Shown here: piece by piece, positions 1 through 6,500 of the stretch | Position numbering within the stretch: the stretch's first letter is position 1 | Layout of the letters: every line of letters starts with the position of its first letter | NCBI GenBank assembly: GCA_002782905.1 | Contig: PFJA01000121.1 | Coordinates: 5,525-12,043 of the forward strand | Length of the DNA stretch: 6,519 nt | Origin: Lysobacterales bacterium CG_4_10_14_3_um_filter_64_11 | GTDB lineage: Bacteria; Pseudomonadota; Gammaproteobacteria; Xanthomonadales; Xanthomonadaceae | Direction: 5' to 3' | Program-made: the position numbers and the translations under genes | The notes under the pieces: model-generated | What the model was told of the DNA's origin: nothing | The model's database searches: none | What the model saw: the letters and a program-made list of their open reading frames with translations, nothing else

Positions 1-346
1 GCGGGCGCTGTACCACGGTCGGGTGCGGCGGGCACCGCCGTGGGATTGCGGCTTTCCCTTGCAGGATGCGCGCATGCAGGACACCGCCGAGGGGTTTGGC
101 CAGCCGATACGGCATATCTTCGGGCCGGCGTTCCGGATGCAGCGCGTGTTGCCTTCGCCGTTTGATCGCGAGCCCAAATATGCCGTGACCGTGACCGATC
201 ATTTCTGGCATTGGCTGTATCTGCCGGTGGCGGCGCTCACCGAGCGCGTTGCCCGGCTGGTGGGGCGCTTGCAGCAAGGGCGGATATCGATCTACTTGCT
301 GTACAGTTTTGTCACCTTGATCGTCACCTTGCTGCTGGTGCACTGA
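1..346 (+). CDS. hyfB: HyfB-like proton-translocating membrane subunit, C-terminal end (5' partial)
   Basis: The reading frame is open from the left edge (first full codon at 2) to TGA at 344-346, giving the last 114 residues. The visible part has the juxtamembrane stretch typical of the HyfB/HycC C-terminus, with VRRAPPWDCGF followed by QDTAEGFGQPIRHIFG, then an amphipathic linker rich in Arg, and one last membrane helix (IYLLYSFVTLIVTLLLV) ending in His. In the family this follows the antiporter core and a long lateral helix; the core, with its Lys/Glu proton path, lies outside the window. The protein is the large NuoL-like subunit of a Hyf/Hyc/Ehr-type complex. Its stop overlaps the next start (TGATG, 344-348), which suggests translational coupling. 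The family assignment is firm. The subtype (true hydrogenase 4 or Ehr) comes from the downstream large subunit. Confidence 0.9.
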   Translation, partial: RALYHGRVRRAPPWDCGFPLQDARMQDTAEGFGQPIRHIFGPAFRMQRVLPSPFDREPKYAVTVTDHFWHWLYLPVAALTERVARLVGRLQQGRISIYLLYSFVTLIVTLLLVH

Positions 347-1293
347 TGAGCGCGCATGCCGTGATTTCGCAGGTGTTGGCCGTCGTCGTGGCGCTGGCGT
401 TGGCGCCGTTGTTGAGCGGGTGGGTGAATCAATGCCGGGCCTGGTTGCAGAACAAATCGGCGCCGGGCCTCTTGCAGCCGTTCCGGCTGCTGCACAAGTT
501 GTTCAACAAGGACTCGGTGCTGGCCGAACACGCCTCGCCGCTGTTTCGCGCCTCGCCGTATGTGGTGTTCGGCTGCATGGTGTTGGCCTGCGCCATCATC
601 CCGTCGTTGTCCACCACCTTGCTGTTGGCGCCGGCCGCCGACGCCATCGCATTGGTCGGCTTGTTCGCGTTGGCGCGGGTATTCATCTCGCTGGCGGCGA
701 TGGATGTGGGTACCGCGTTCGGCAGCCTGGGCGCACGCCGTGAAATGCTGGTCGGCTTTCTCGCCGAACCGGCGTTGCTGATCGTGCTGTTCACCACCGC
801 CATGATCGCCAGTTCGACCTCGCTCAGCGCCATCGTGCAAACGCTGTCGGCCGGGTCGCCGGTGATCTCGCCGAGCCTGGTGTTCGCGGGGGTCGCGTTC
901 ACCATGGTGTCGCTGGCGGAGAACGCGCGGGTGCCGGTGGACAACCCGGCGACCCATCTGGAATTGACGATGATCCACGAAGCCTTGATCCTGGAGTATT
1001 CCGGCCGCCATCTGGCCTTGCTTGAATGGGCCGCCAGCCTGAAGTTGTTCGCCTATTCGTGCATCGGGTTGGCGTTGTTTTTCCCGTGGGGCATCAACGT
1101 CAGCGACAGCCCGCTGGGTTTGCTGCTGGCCCTGCCGGTGTTGCTCGGCAAGCTGCTGATTGGCGGTGCGTTGCTGGCATTGCTGGAAACGATCAGCGCC
1201 AAGATGCGCATCTTCCGGGTTCCGGAGTTTCTCGGCACCGCCTTCATGATTGCGGTGCTGGCGATGCTCGTGCACATGCTGTTGGGGAGTTGA
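346..1293 (+). CDS. hyfC: HyfC/NuoH-like membrane subunit
   Basis: 315 residues, the length of E. coli HyfC, with about eight hydrophobic segments. This subunit anchors the soluble arm in the membrane and corresponds to NuoH of complex I. Recognisable blocks are the first-loop motif around residues 33-60 (WLQNKSAPGLLQPFRLLHKL), the FGSLGARREM block at 125-134, and the conserved acidic loop at 191-212 with E192, R195, P197, D199, H204, E206 and the H211-E212 pair. The C-terminal KMRIFRVPEFLG follows at 286-297. In NuoH the matching charged residues line the path from the quinone site to the proton channels, and their retention suggests that energy coupling is preserved. The ATG at 346 overlaps the preceding stop. 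A longer in-frame start at 211 would lie inside hyfB and lacks family similarity, so it was not used. The gene ends one base before the hyfE start. Confidence 0.93.
   Translation: MSAHAVISQVLAVVVALALAPLLSGWVNQCRAWLQNKSAPGLLQPFRLLHKLFNKDSVLAEHASPLFRASPYVVFGCMVLACAIIPSLSTTLLLAPAADAIALVGLFALARVFISLAAMDVGTAFGSLGARREMLVGFLAEPALLIVLFTTAMIASSTSLSAIVQTLSAGSPVISPSLVFAGVAFTMVSLAENARVPVDNPATHLELTMIHEALILEYSGRHLALLEWAASLKLFAYSCIGLALFFPWGINVSDSPLGLLLALPVLLGKLLIGGALLALLETISAKMRIFRVPEFLGTAFMIAVLAMLVHMLLGS
1284..1289 (+). promoter_or_regulatory. Ribosome binding site of hyfE
   Basis: GGGGAG lies 5 bases before the ATG at 1295 and inside the last codons of hyfC. It supports 1295 as the hyfE start over the in-frame ATG at 1250, which would add 15 Cys- and Trp-rich residues read from hyfC sequence. 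Confidence 0.6.
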
Positions 1294-1294
1294 G

Positions 1295-1954
1295 ATGAAC
1301 GGCGTGGTCGGCCAGCTGATCAACTTTTGCGCGGCGCTGCTGCTGCTGCTGGCATTCGCGATGATCTCGCAGCGTCGCATTCTGTCGCTGATTCACTTGT
1401 TCACCCTGCAAGGTGTGGCGCTGGTTGCCGCGACCGTGCTGGTGGGCTACGTGACGGCACAGCCACATCTCTACCTTTCAGCCGCGCTGACATTCGTGCT
1501 CAAGGTGCTGCTGATTCCGTGGTTGCTGTATCGGGTGATCGATCGCCTCAATGTGCGCTGGGACATGGAAACCCTGATCAACATTCCGACCACCATGCTG
1601 GTCGGTATCGGGCTGGTGATGTTTGCGTTTTATCTGGCACTGCCGATTTCGCAGCTGTCGGCAACGATCGTGCGCGGCAATTTGGGTATCGCGCTGGCGT
1701 GTGTGCTGTTGTCTTTTTTGATGATGATCACGCGCTCGAAAGCGGTGCCACAGGTGATTGGTTTTTTGGCGCTCGAAAACGGCCTGTTTTTTGCCGCCAC
1801 GTCGGCGACCTACGGGATGCCGATGGTGGTGGAGTTGGGCATTGCGCTGGATGTGCTGGTGGGCATCCTCATCCTCGGTGTGTTCATGTTCCAGATCCGC
1901 GAGCAATTCGACAGCCTCGACATCCGCCACCTTGAATCGCTGAAGGAAGACTGA
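1295..1954 (+). CDS. hyfE: HyfE-like membrane subunit (NuoK-related)
   Basis: 219 residues, close to E. coli HyfE (about 216). It is almost entirely hydrophobic, with six or seven predicted helices. The C-terminal half carries the family block VIGFLALENGLFFAA (154-168) followed by GMPMVVELGIALDVLVGILILG (174-195). This corresponds to NuoK, with in-membrane acidic residues E161, E180 and D186 as candidates for the proton path. The soluble tail holds REQFDSLD (202-209), also typical of HyfE. The start at 1295 is set by a good ribosome binding site and by homologous length. A run of five CTG codons (1337-1351) simply encodes a Leu-rich helix. The gene lies one base after hyfC and two bases before hyfF, so these genes are very probably co-transcribed. 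Confidence 0.92.
   Translation: MNGVVGQLINFCAALLLLLAFAMISQRRILSLIHLFTLQGVALVAATVLVGYVTAQPHLYLSAALTFVLKVLLIPWLLYRVIDRLNVRWDMETLINIPTTMLVGIGLVMFAFYLALPISQLSATIVRGNLGIALACVLLSFLMMITRSKAVPQVIGFLALENGLFFAATSATYGMPMVVELGIALDVLVGILILGVFMFQIREQFDSLDIRHLESLKED
1943..1947 (+). promoter_or_regulatory. Ribosome binding site of hyfF
   Basis: AAGGA lies 9 bases before the ATG at 1957, within the end of hyfE. The spacing is normal and supports this start. Confidence 0.55.
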
Positions 1955-1956
1955 GC

Positions 1957-3411
1957 ATGCAGGCGCTTTACTTCGTGCTGGGTATTCCGTTGCTGGGTGG
2001 CGCGGTACTGGCCTGGTGTGGGCACCGCCGGTTTGCCCGCGATGTCAATGTGGCATTCAGCCTGGGTACCTTTGTCGCGGCGTGCGTGTTGACCGCACAG
2101 ATCATCGCCGACGGGCCGATGTTTGGCTGGCAGCGCGAGTTCTTCATCGATCCGTTGAATGTATTTCTGGTTACCCTCACCGCGTTCGTCGGCTTGACCA
2201 CGGCCATCTTTTCGCGGCCATACATGCGCGTGGAGGAAGATCACGGCAAGATGACGCCGAAGCGTCTGCGCCTGTATCACAGCATGTACCAGTTGTTCAG
2301 TTTCACCATGCTGGTGGCGTTGACCACCAACAACATGGGCATCCTGTGGGTGGCGATGGAAGCGGCCACCCTGACCACGGTGATGCTGGTCAGCGTGTAC
2401 CGTACCGCCGCCAGCCTGGAGGCGGCGTGGAAGTACTTCATTTTGTGCGGCGTCGGCATTGCACAGGCACTGTTCGGTACCGTGTTGCTCTACATGGCGG
2501 CCGAAAAAGTGATTGGCCACGAGGGCGGCGCGTTGTTGTGGAGCAATCTCAACGCGGTCAAGCAGCAGCTCGACCCGGACATCATTACCCTGGCATTCGC
2601 GTTTCTGTTCATCGGCTATGGCACCAAGGTTGGCCTGGTGCCGCTGCACAACTGGTTGCCCGACGCGCATGCCGAAGGCCCGACCCCGGTTTCGGCGGTG
2701 TTGTCCGGGTTGCTGCTGAATGTGGCGCTGTACGCGATCCTGCGCTTCAAGGTGCTCACCGATGGTTCGCTGGGCAACCAGCTTGCCGGCCACATGATGA
2801 TGGGGTTCGGCCTCGCCTCGGTGCTGGTGGCGGCGTTTTTCCTGTCGCGGCAACGCGATGTCAAACGCATGTTCGCGTATTCCTCGATCGAGCACATGGG
2901 CCTGATCACGTTTGCATTCGGCATGGGCGGGCCGATTGCCACGTATGCCGGGCTGTTGCACATGACCGTGCATTCGCTGATCAAATCGGCGATCTTTTTT
3001 GCCGTCGGCCACGCCACCCAGAAAGCCGGCACCCAGATCATGGCCGACATTCGCGGCCTGATGACCGTCAACCCGACCGTCGGCTGGGGCTTGATGCTGG
3101 GTGCTCTGGCGATCCTCGGCATGCCGCCGTTTGGCGTGTTCGCCAGCGAGTTTTTGATCCTCACCACGGCCATGCGCGAACATGCCTGGGCCACGCCATT
3201 GCTGCTGCTGGCGTTGGGCGTGGCGTTTGCCGCGATCTTTGCGCGCGTGCAACCGATGGTGTTTGGCGATACCTCGGTGCGGCCATTGCTGCATCCGCCG
3301 GCGTTGTTGCCGGTATTCGTGCACCTCGGGCTGGGCCTGATGCTGGGTTTGTATATTCCGCCGTATCTGGATGAGTGGTATCGCCAGGCGGCGCGGATGA
3401 TCGGAGGCTGA
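1957..3411 (+). CDS. hyfF: HyfF-like antiporter-type proton-translocating subunit
   Basis: 484 residues of the NuoL/M/N-Mrp antiporter family, somewhat shorter than E. coli HyfF (about 526). Family landmarks in order: WVAMEAATL (131-139) with E135 matching the helix-5 glutamate of NuoM; GYGTKVGLVPLHNWLPDAHAE (220-240) with K224 in helix 7; the broken-helix motif GPTPVSAVLSG (241-251); KRMFAYSSIEHMG (303-315); HSLIKSAIFF (339-348) with K343; and ILGMPPFGVFASEFLIL (386-402) with E398 matching the helix-12 glutamate of NuoM. In complex I these Lys/Glu residues carry protons across the membrane, so this subunit looks capable of ion translocation. The ATG at 1957 follows hyfE by two bases and has its own ribosome binding site. 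In E. coli, hyfF sits at the same place between hyfE and hyfG. Confidence 0.94.
   Translation: MQALYFVLGIPLLGGAVLAWCGHRRFARDVNVAFSLGTFVAACVLTAQIIADGPMFGWQREFFIDPLNVFLVTLTAFVGLTTAIFSRPYMRVEEDHGKMTPKRLRLYHSMYQLFSFTMLVALTTNNMGILWVAMEAATLTTVMLVSVYRTAASLEAAWKYFILCGVGIAQALFGTVLLYMAAEKVIGHEGGALLWSNLNAVKQQLDPDIITLAFAFLFIGYGTKVGLVPLHNWLPDAHAEGPTPVSAVLSGLLLNVALYAILRFKVLTDGSLGNQLAGHMMMGFGLASVLVAAFFLSRQRDVKRMFAYSSIEHMGLITFAFGMGGPIATYAGLLHMTVHSLIKSAIFFAVGHATQKAGTQIMADIRGLMTVNPTVGWGLMLGALAILGMPPFGVFASEFLILTTAMREHAWATPLLLLALGVAFAAIFARVQPMVFGDTSVRPLLHPPALLPVFVHLGLGLMLGLYIPPYLDEWYRQAARMIGG
3403..3407 (+). promoter_or_regulatory. Ribosome binding site of the large-subunit gene
   Basis: GGAGG lies 8 bases before the ATG at 3416 and overlaps the last codons of hyfF. 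It is the strongest Shine-Dalgarno in the window and fixes the start of the large subunit. Confidence 0.7.
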
Positions 3412-3415
3412 GCGG

Positions 3416-4981
3416 ATGCGCATCGGCGATTTTGAACTGGACATGCAGGCGCTGCCGGCGCCGTTGCCGATCTTCCATGGTGTTGCCGCCAATGCCGCTG
3501 ACTGGGAGTTTGCGGCGCGCGCGGTGCTGCAAGCGGGTGGCCGGCTGATTTCATTGTGGAGTGTCGAACGTGGCGAGGGTGCGCAGCGGCAACCGCTGGT
3601 GTGTGCCGCCTATGTGGCTGCGCAAGGCTTGCTTTGGCTGGACTTGCCGCTGGCCAGTCGTGCCGTTCACTATCCCGACTTGAGCGGCATCTTTGCCTGC
3701 GCCGAGCGCATGCAGCGCGCCATGGCCGATTTGTCCGGCGTGCACGCCAGTGAGGTACGCGATCAGCGGCCGTGGCTGGATCACGGCCTGTGGACCGGCG
3801 ATTTACCGCCGTTGGCGCGCTGTGCGCGACCGGCCGCGGCAATGCCGCAGTCGCGGCCCAATGGCTACCCGTTTGTCCGGGTCGAGGGCGACGGCGTGCA
3901 CGAGATTGCGGTCGGGCCAGTGCATGCCGGCATCATCGAACCGGGCCACTTCCGGTTTTCCGTGGTTGGCGAAAAAGTACTGCGTCTGGAACAGCATCTG
4001 GGCTACACCCATAAAGGCATCGAGCGGCGCTTCACCGAACTGGCGCCACTCGAAGGCTACCGCCTTGCCGGCCGGGTCAGCGGCGATTCCACCGTCGCTT
4101 ATGCCTTTGCGTATTGCATGGCGCTGGAAGCGGCCGCCCAGTGCGCCATCCCGGAGCGCGCGGCGTGGTTGCGCGCGTTGTTGCTGGAGCGCGAGCGGGT
4201 TGCCAATCATCTCGGCGATCTGGGTGGCATCGGCAACGATGCCGGTCTGGCGATTGCGCTGGCGCAGTTTTCGCGGCTGCGCGAGGATTGGCTGCGCCTG
4301 GGCAAAACCCTGTTCGGGCATCGCCTGATGATGGACTGCGTGCTGCCGGGCGGGGTGGCGTGCGATCTGGATGCCGATGCGGTGCGCTCGCTGGAGCAGC
4401 AGTGCCAGCAGATGCAACGCGAGGTGCTGGCGATGCGGCGATTGTTCGACGAACACGCCGGCTTGCAGGACCGTTTCATCGGCGCCGGCCGGGTGAGCGC
4501 GGCGTTGGCGCAACGCCTGGGGTTGGCGGGCATGGCGGCACGCGCCAGCGGCATCGTTACCGATCTGCGCGGGCAGTTCGCGTTGCCGCCTTACGATACC
4601 CTGGCGGTGCGCGTGGCCAGCCATCGCAATGGCGATGTCGCGGCGCGGGTCAGCGTGCGCTTTGACGAGGTGCTGGAGTCGCTGCGCTTGATCCGCGAAA
4701 TGCTGCGTGCGCTGCCGGCGGGGCCGGTGCAACAGGTGGTCACGCTGCCGGCCAACGCCGCGCTCGGTGCCGGTTGGGTCGAGGGTTGGCGCGGTGAGAT
4801 CCTGGTGGCGCTGGAACTGGAGCACGATAACGGTGCGCTGCGCATCGCGCGTTGCCATTGCCATGATCCGTCATGGCAAAACTGGCCGGTACTGGAACAC
4901 GCGATGATCGGCAACATCGTGCCGGACTTTCCGCTGATCAATAAATCCTTCAATCTGAGCTATTCCGGACACGACCTGTAA
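3416..4981 (+). CDS. hyfG: HyfG/HycE-like large subunit lacking the NiFe-binding cysteines (Ehr type)
   Basis: 521 residues. Residues 1 to about 140 are a divergent NuoC-like domain (YPDLSGIFACAERMQRAM, then SGVHA and DQRPWLDHGLW). From about 160 the protein is NuoD/HycE-like: VHEIAVGPVHAGIIEPGHFRF (161-181), LEQHLGYTHKGIERRF (191-206), IPERAAWLRALLLERERVANHL (245-266). In hydrogenases the first nickel site is RVCGIC; here it is R220-V-S-G-D-S225. The last site, DPCxxC, is N513-L-S-Y-S-G518. All four metal-binding cysteines are gone, and the chain stops at L521 with no tail for a maturation protease. By knowledge of the family this excludes a normal H2-forming site and matches the Ehr complexes placed between group 4 hydrogenases and complex I. 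The actual substrate is unknown. The stop overlaps the next start (TAATG, 4979-4983). hyfG is used as the nearest family symbol only. Confidence 0.92.
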   Translation: MRIGDFELDMQALPAPLPIFHGVAANAADWEFAARAVLQAGGRLISLWSVERGEGAQRQPLVCAAYVAAQGLLWLDLPLASRAVHYPDLSGIFACAERMQRAMADLSGVHASEVRDQRPWLDHGLWTGDLPPLARCARPAAAMPQSRPNGYPFVRVEGDGVHEIAVGPVHAGIIEPGHFRFSVVGEKVLRLEQHLGYTHKGIERRFTELAPLEGYRLAGRVSGDSTVAYAFAYCMALEAAAQCAIPERAAWLRALLLERERVANHLGDLGGIGNDAGLAIALAQFSRLREDWLRLGKTLFGHRLMMDCVLPGGVACDLDADAVRSLEQQCQQMQREVLAMRRLFDEHAGLQDRFIGAGRVSAALAQRLGLAGMAARASGIVTDLRGQFALPPYDTLAVRVASHRNGDVAARVSVRFDEVLESLRLIREMLRALPAGPVQQVVTLPANAALGAGWVEGWRGEILVALELEHDNGALRIARCHCHDPSWQNWPVLEHAMIGNIVPDFPLINKSFNLSYSGHDL

Positions 4982-5517
4982 TGTGGAAGATCGTTGATCG
5001 CATCCTGCGTGCTGGTATCCCCAGCGAACCGCCGCCGCCGGTGCGCGCCGAGCCTGGCGATGAGGTGTCGCACATTCAGCAGCGCCTGCTCGACATCCTC
5101 GGCAAGGCGCTGACCATCCGCATGGTCGATGCCGGCTCGTGCAACGGCTGCGAGCTGGAAATCCACGCGCTCGGCAATCCGTACTACAACCTCGAAGGGC
5201 TGGGCATCAAGTTCGTCGCCAGCCCGCGCCACGCCGACATGCTGTTGGTTACCGGCCCGGTGTCGCGGCACATGGCGACAGCGCTGCGCCGCACCTGGGA
5301 GGCCATGCCCGATCCCAAGCTGGTGGTGGCGGTGGGCGATTGCGGCTGTACGGGCGGCGTGTTCGGCGCCGGCTATGCCAGTTGCGGGCGGGTCGCCAAC
5401 GTGATCCCGGTGCACTGCACGATACCGGGCTGCCCACCGCCGCCGATCGACATCCTGCGCGGCATCCTGAGTGCGGTGAGCGGCCATGGCGAGGCGCCGC
5501 CGCCGGTAAGCACGTAA
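4981..5517 (+). CDS. hyfI: HyfI/HycG/NuoB-like small subunit with [4Fe-4S] cluster
   Basis: 178 residues. The short amphipathic N-terminus (MWKIVDRILRAG) and a Pro-rich linker (15-26) precede the fold. The proximal [4Fe-4S] cluster (N2 in complex I) has its expected ligands: C54 and C57 in GSCNGCELE, C121 in AVGDC, and C151 in IPGCPP. The CxxC form is that of hydrogenases; NuoB has adjacent cysteines. Three more cysteines (C123, C135, C146) sit between the last two ligands. The subunit should pass electrons to or from the large-subunit active site at the membrane interface. In E. coli a ferredoxin-like HyfH gene lies between hyfG and hyfI; here the two genes overlap by one base, so no such gene fits. 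The stop codon overlaps the start of the thioesterase (TAATG, 5515-5519). Confidence 0.93.
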   Translation: MWKIVDRILRAGIPSEPPPPVRAEPGDEVSHIQQRLLDILGKALTIRMVDAGSCNGCELEIHALGNPYYNLEGLGIKFVASPRHADMLLVTGPVSRHMATALRRTWEAMPDPKLVVAVGDCGCTGGVFGAGYASCGRVANVIPVHCTIPGCPPPPIDILRGILSAVSGHGEAPPPVST

Positions 5518-6017
5518 TGGCGCCCCCGCCGACCGCACCGGCGTTGTTGCAAACCACACTCGATGCCATGCCGCCGGTACGGGCGATGCAGGTACAGGTG
5601 GTTGCGGTGACGGCGGAGCGGGTGTCGCTGCGCGCGCCGCTGGCGGCCAATGTCAATGATAAAGGCTGCGCCTTTGGCGGCAGCATCGCCGGGGTGATGA
5701 CGCTGGCCGGTTGGGGATTGTTGCTGATGCGTTCGCGCGCGCTCGGGTTGGCGCTTGAGGTGTACGTCGCCGATAGCCAGATTCGTTATCTGGCGCCGCT
5801 GTATCAGGCGATCGCGGCGCAGGCCTGGCTGAGCGACCCCGCCTGCTGGGAGCCAACGTTGCACCGTGTGCATCAACGCGGCCGTGCCAGCCTGAACGTG
5901 CAGGCGCAGGTGTTGGCGGACAACGGTGAGCCGGCAGCGAGCATGACGGCGCGCTTCGCGCTGGTATTGCCGGCACATGCTCCGGCACATGCTGGTGACG
6001 CCACGCAATTTGAGTGA
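5517..6017 (+). CDS. YiiD C-terminal-type hotdog thioesterase
   Basis: 166 residues. The block ANVNDKGCAFGGSIAGVMTLAGWGLL (44-69) matches the hallmark of the YiiD C-terminal putative thioesterase family, which has a hotdog fold. N47, D48, K49, G50 and the F53-G54-G55-S56 turn are conserved, followed by ADSQIRYLAPL (85-95). The family is thought to hydrolyse acyl thioesters; the substrate is not known. E. coli YiiD carries this domain after an acetyltransferase domain, whereas here it stands alone. The ATG at 5517 overlaps the small-subunit stop. The frame stays open upstream to 5139, but only inside hyfI. The domain already begins near L11 (LLQTTLDAMPPVRAMQV), so the next Met (M18) would be too late. 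One-base overlap implies co-translation with the complex. The protein has no signal peptide and is probably cytoplasmic. Confidence 0.82.
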   Translation: MAPPPTAPALLQTTLDAMPPVRAMQVQVVAVTAERVSLRAPLAANVNDKGCAFGGSIAGVMTLAGWGLLLMRSRALGLALEVYVADSQIRYLAPLYQAIAAQAWLSDPACWEPTLHRVHQRGRASLNVQAQVLADNGEPAASMTARFALVLPAHAPAHAGDATQFE

Positions 6018-6026
6018 CAATGGGCC

Positions 6027-6440
6027 ATGCGCAAAGTCACTGCACTGTTGATCGTCCTCGTGCTTGCGCTGGCCGGCTGCGCCAGCGAGAGCAAGAAATC
6101 CAAATCGCTGGACGCCACACTGTATGCCTATGCCGGCGCGGTGCGCTGGGGTGAGTTCGAGCGCGCCTGGGGCATGGTCGATCCGCAGGTGCGCAAGGAT
6201 CACCCGCTGAGCGAACTGGAGTGGTCGCGCTTCGCACAAGTGCAGATCACCGGCTACAAGGTGCAAAGCAGTGCCCCGTCCGCCGATGGCGATGTCGTGC
6301 AGTTCGTGCAGATTGGCGTGGTCAATCGGTTGTCGCAGGCCGAGCGCGTGGTAACCACGACTGAGCTCTGGCATTGGGATGACGCGGCCAAGCGCTGGTG
6401 GCTGGTCAGCGGGTTCCCGGATATATCGCCATCGCACTGA
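6027..6440 (+). CDS. Small predicted lipoprotein of unknown function
   Basis: 137 residues. The N-terminus is a clear lipoprotein signal: charged MRK, a hydrophobic stretch (LLIVLVLALA), then lipobox L15-A16-G17-C18. Cleavage would leave C18 as the lipidated residue. Position +2 is Ala, not Asp, so sorting to the outer membrane is expected. A Lys/Ser-rich linker (20-27) leads to a domain of about 110 residues with LYAYAGAVRWGEFERAWGMVDP (32-53) and a Trp-rich end (TTELWHWDDAAKRWWLVSG, 111-129). Helices first and antiparallel strands after would suit an NTF2-like fold, but this is only inferred from the pattern. No catalytic motif was recognised. It begins 9 bases after the thioesterase stop and has a weak ribosome binding site. 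The gene may belong to the same transcript or may be just a neighbour; no promoter was found in the short gap. Confidence 0.8.
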   Translation: MRKVTALLIVLVLALAGCASESKKSKSLDATLYAYAGAVRWGEFERAWGMVDPQVRKDHPLSELEWSRFAQVQITGYKVQSSAPSADGDVVQFVQIGVVNRLSQAERVVTTTELWHWDDAAKRWWLVSGFPDISPSH

Positions 6441-6500
6441 GCGTGCCGCGGCGGGTACGTGCAGCAATGGCGTTTCCTCAAGCCAGAACTCCCGCAGTTC

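Noticed and set aside
1337..1351. Five CTG triplets as a microsatellite
   Set aside because: They are in frame and encode a Leu run in the first membrane helix of HyfE, so protein composition explains them.
292..1380. Long minus-strand open frame opposite hyfC
   Set aside because: It translates to a Gln/Arg/His-rich low-complexity protein with no family features, as expected antisense to a GC-rich membrane protein gene.
2016..3374. Second plus-strand frame inside hyfF
   Set aside because: It overlaps hyfF entirely and yields an Arg/Gly/His-rich product without hydrophobic structure or homology.
1810..3492. 560-residue minus-strand open frame opposite hyfF
   Set aside because: It is rich in Arg, His and Gln, has no recognisable domain, and lies opposite a well-conserved gene; an antisense shadow.
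4853..4870. CHCHDPSW in the large subunit as a surviving DPCxxC metal motif
   Set aside because: Alignment with HycE anchored on the following NWP and GN-V blocks puts this stretch about 30 residues before the true motif. C480 matches a cysteine outside the nickel site in HycE, and DP here is a coincidence.
6438..6462. GC-rich inverted repeat just after the lipoprotein stop as a terminator
   Set aside because: The arms (GCGTGCC and GGTACGTGC) pair imperfectly and no T-tract follows.
5373..6467. Minus-strand open frame across the thioesterase and lipoprotein genes
   Set aside because: It runs opposite two genes with clear hallmarks and shows only biased composition.
6486..6500. GAACT-CCCGC-AGTTC as an operator or hairpin
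   Set aside because: The arms are only 5 bases, with no extension and no nearby start codon; likely chance.
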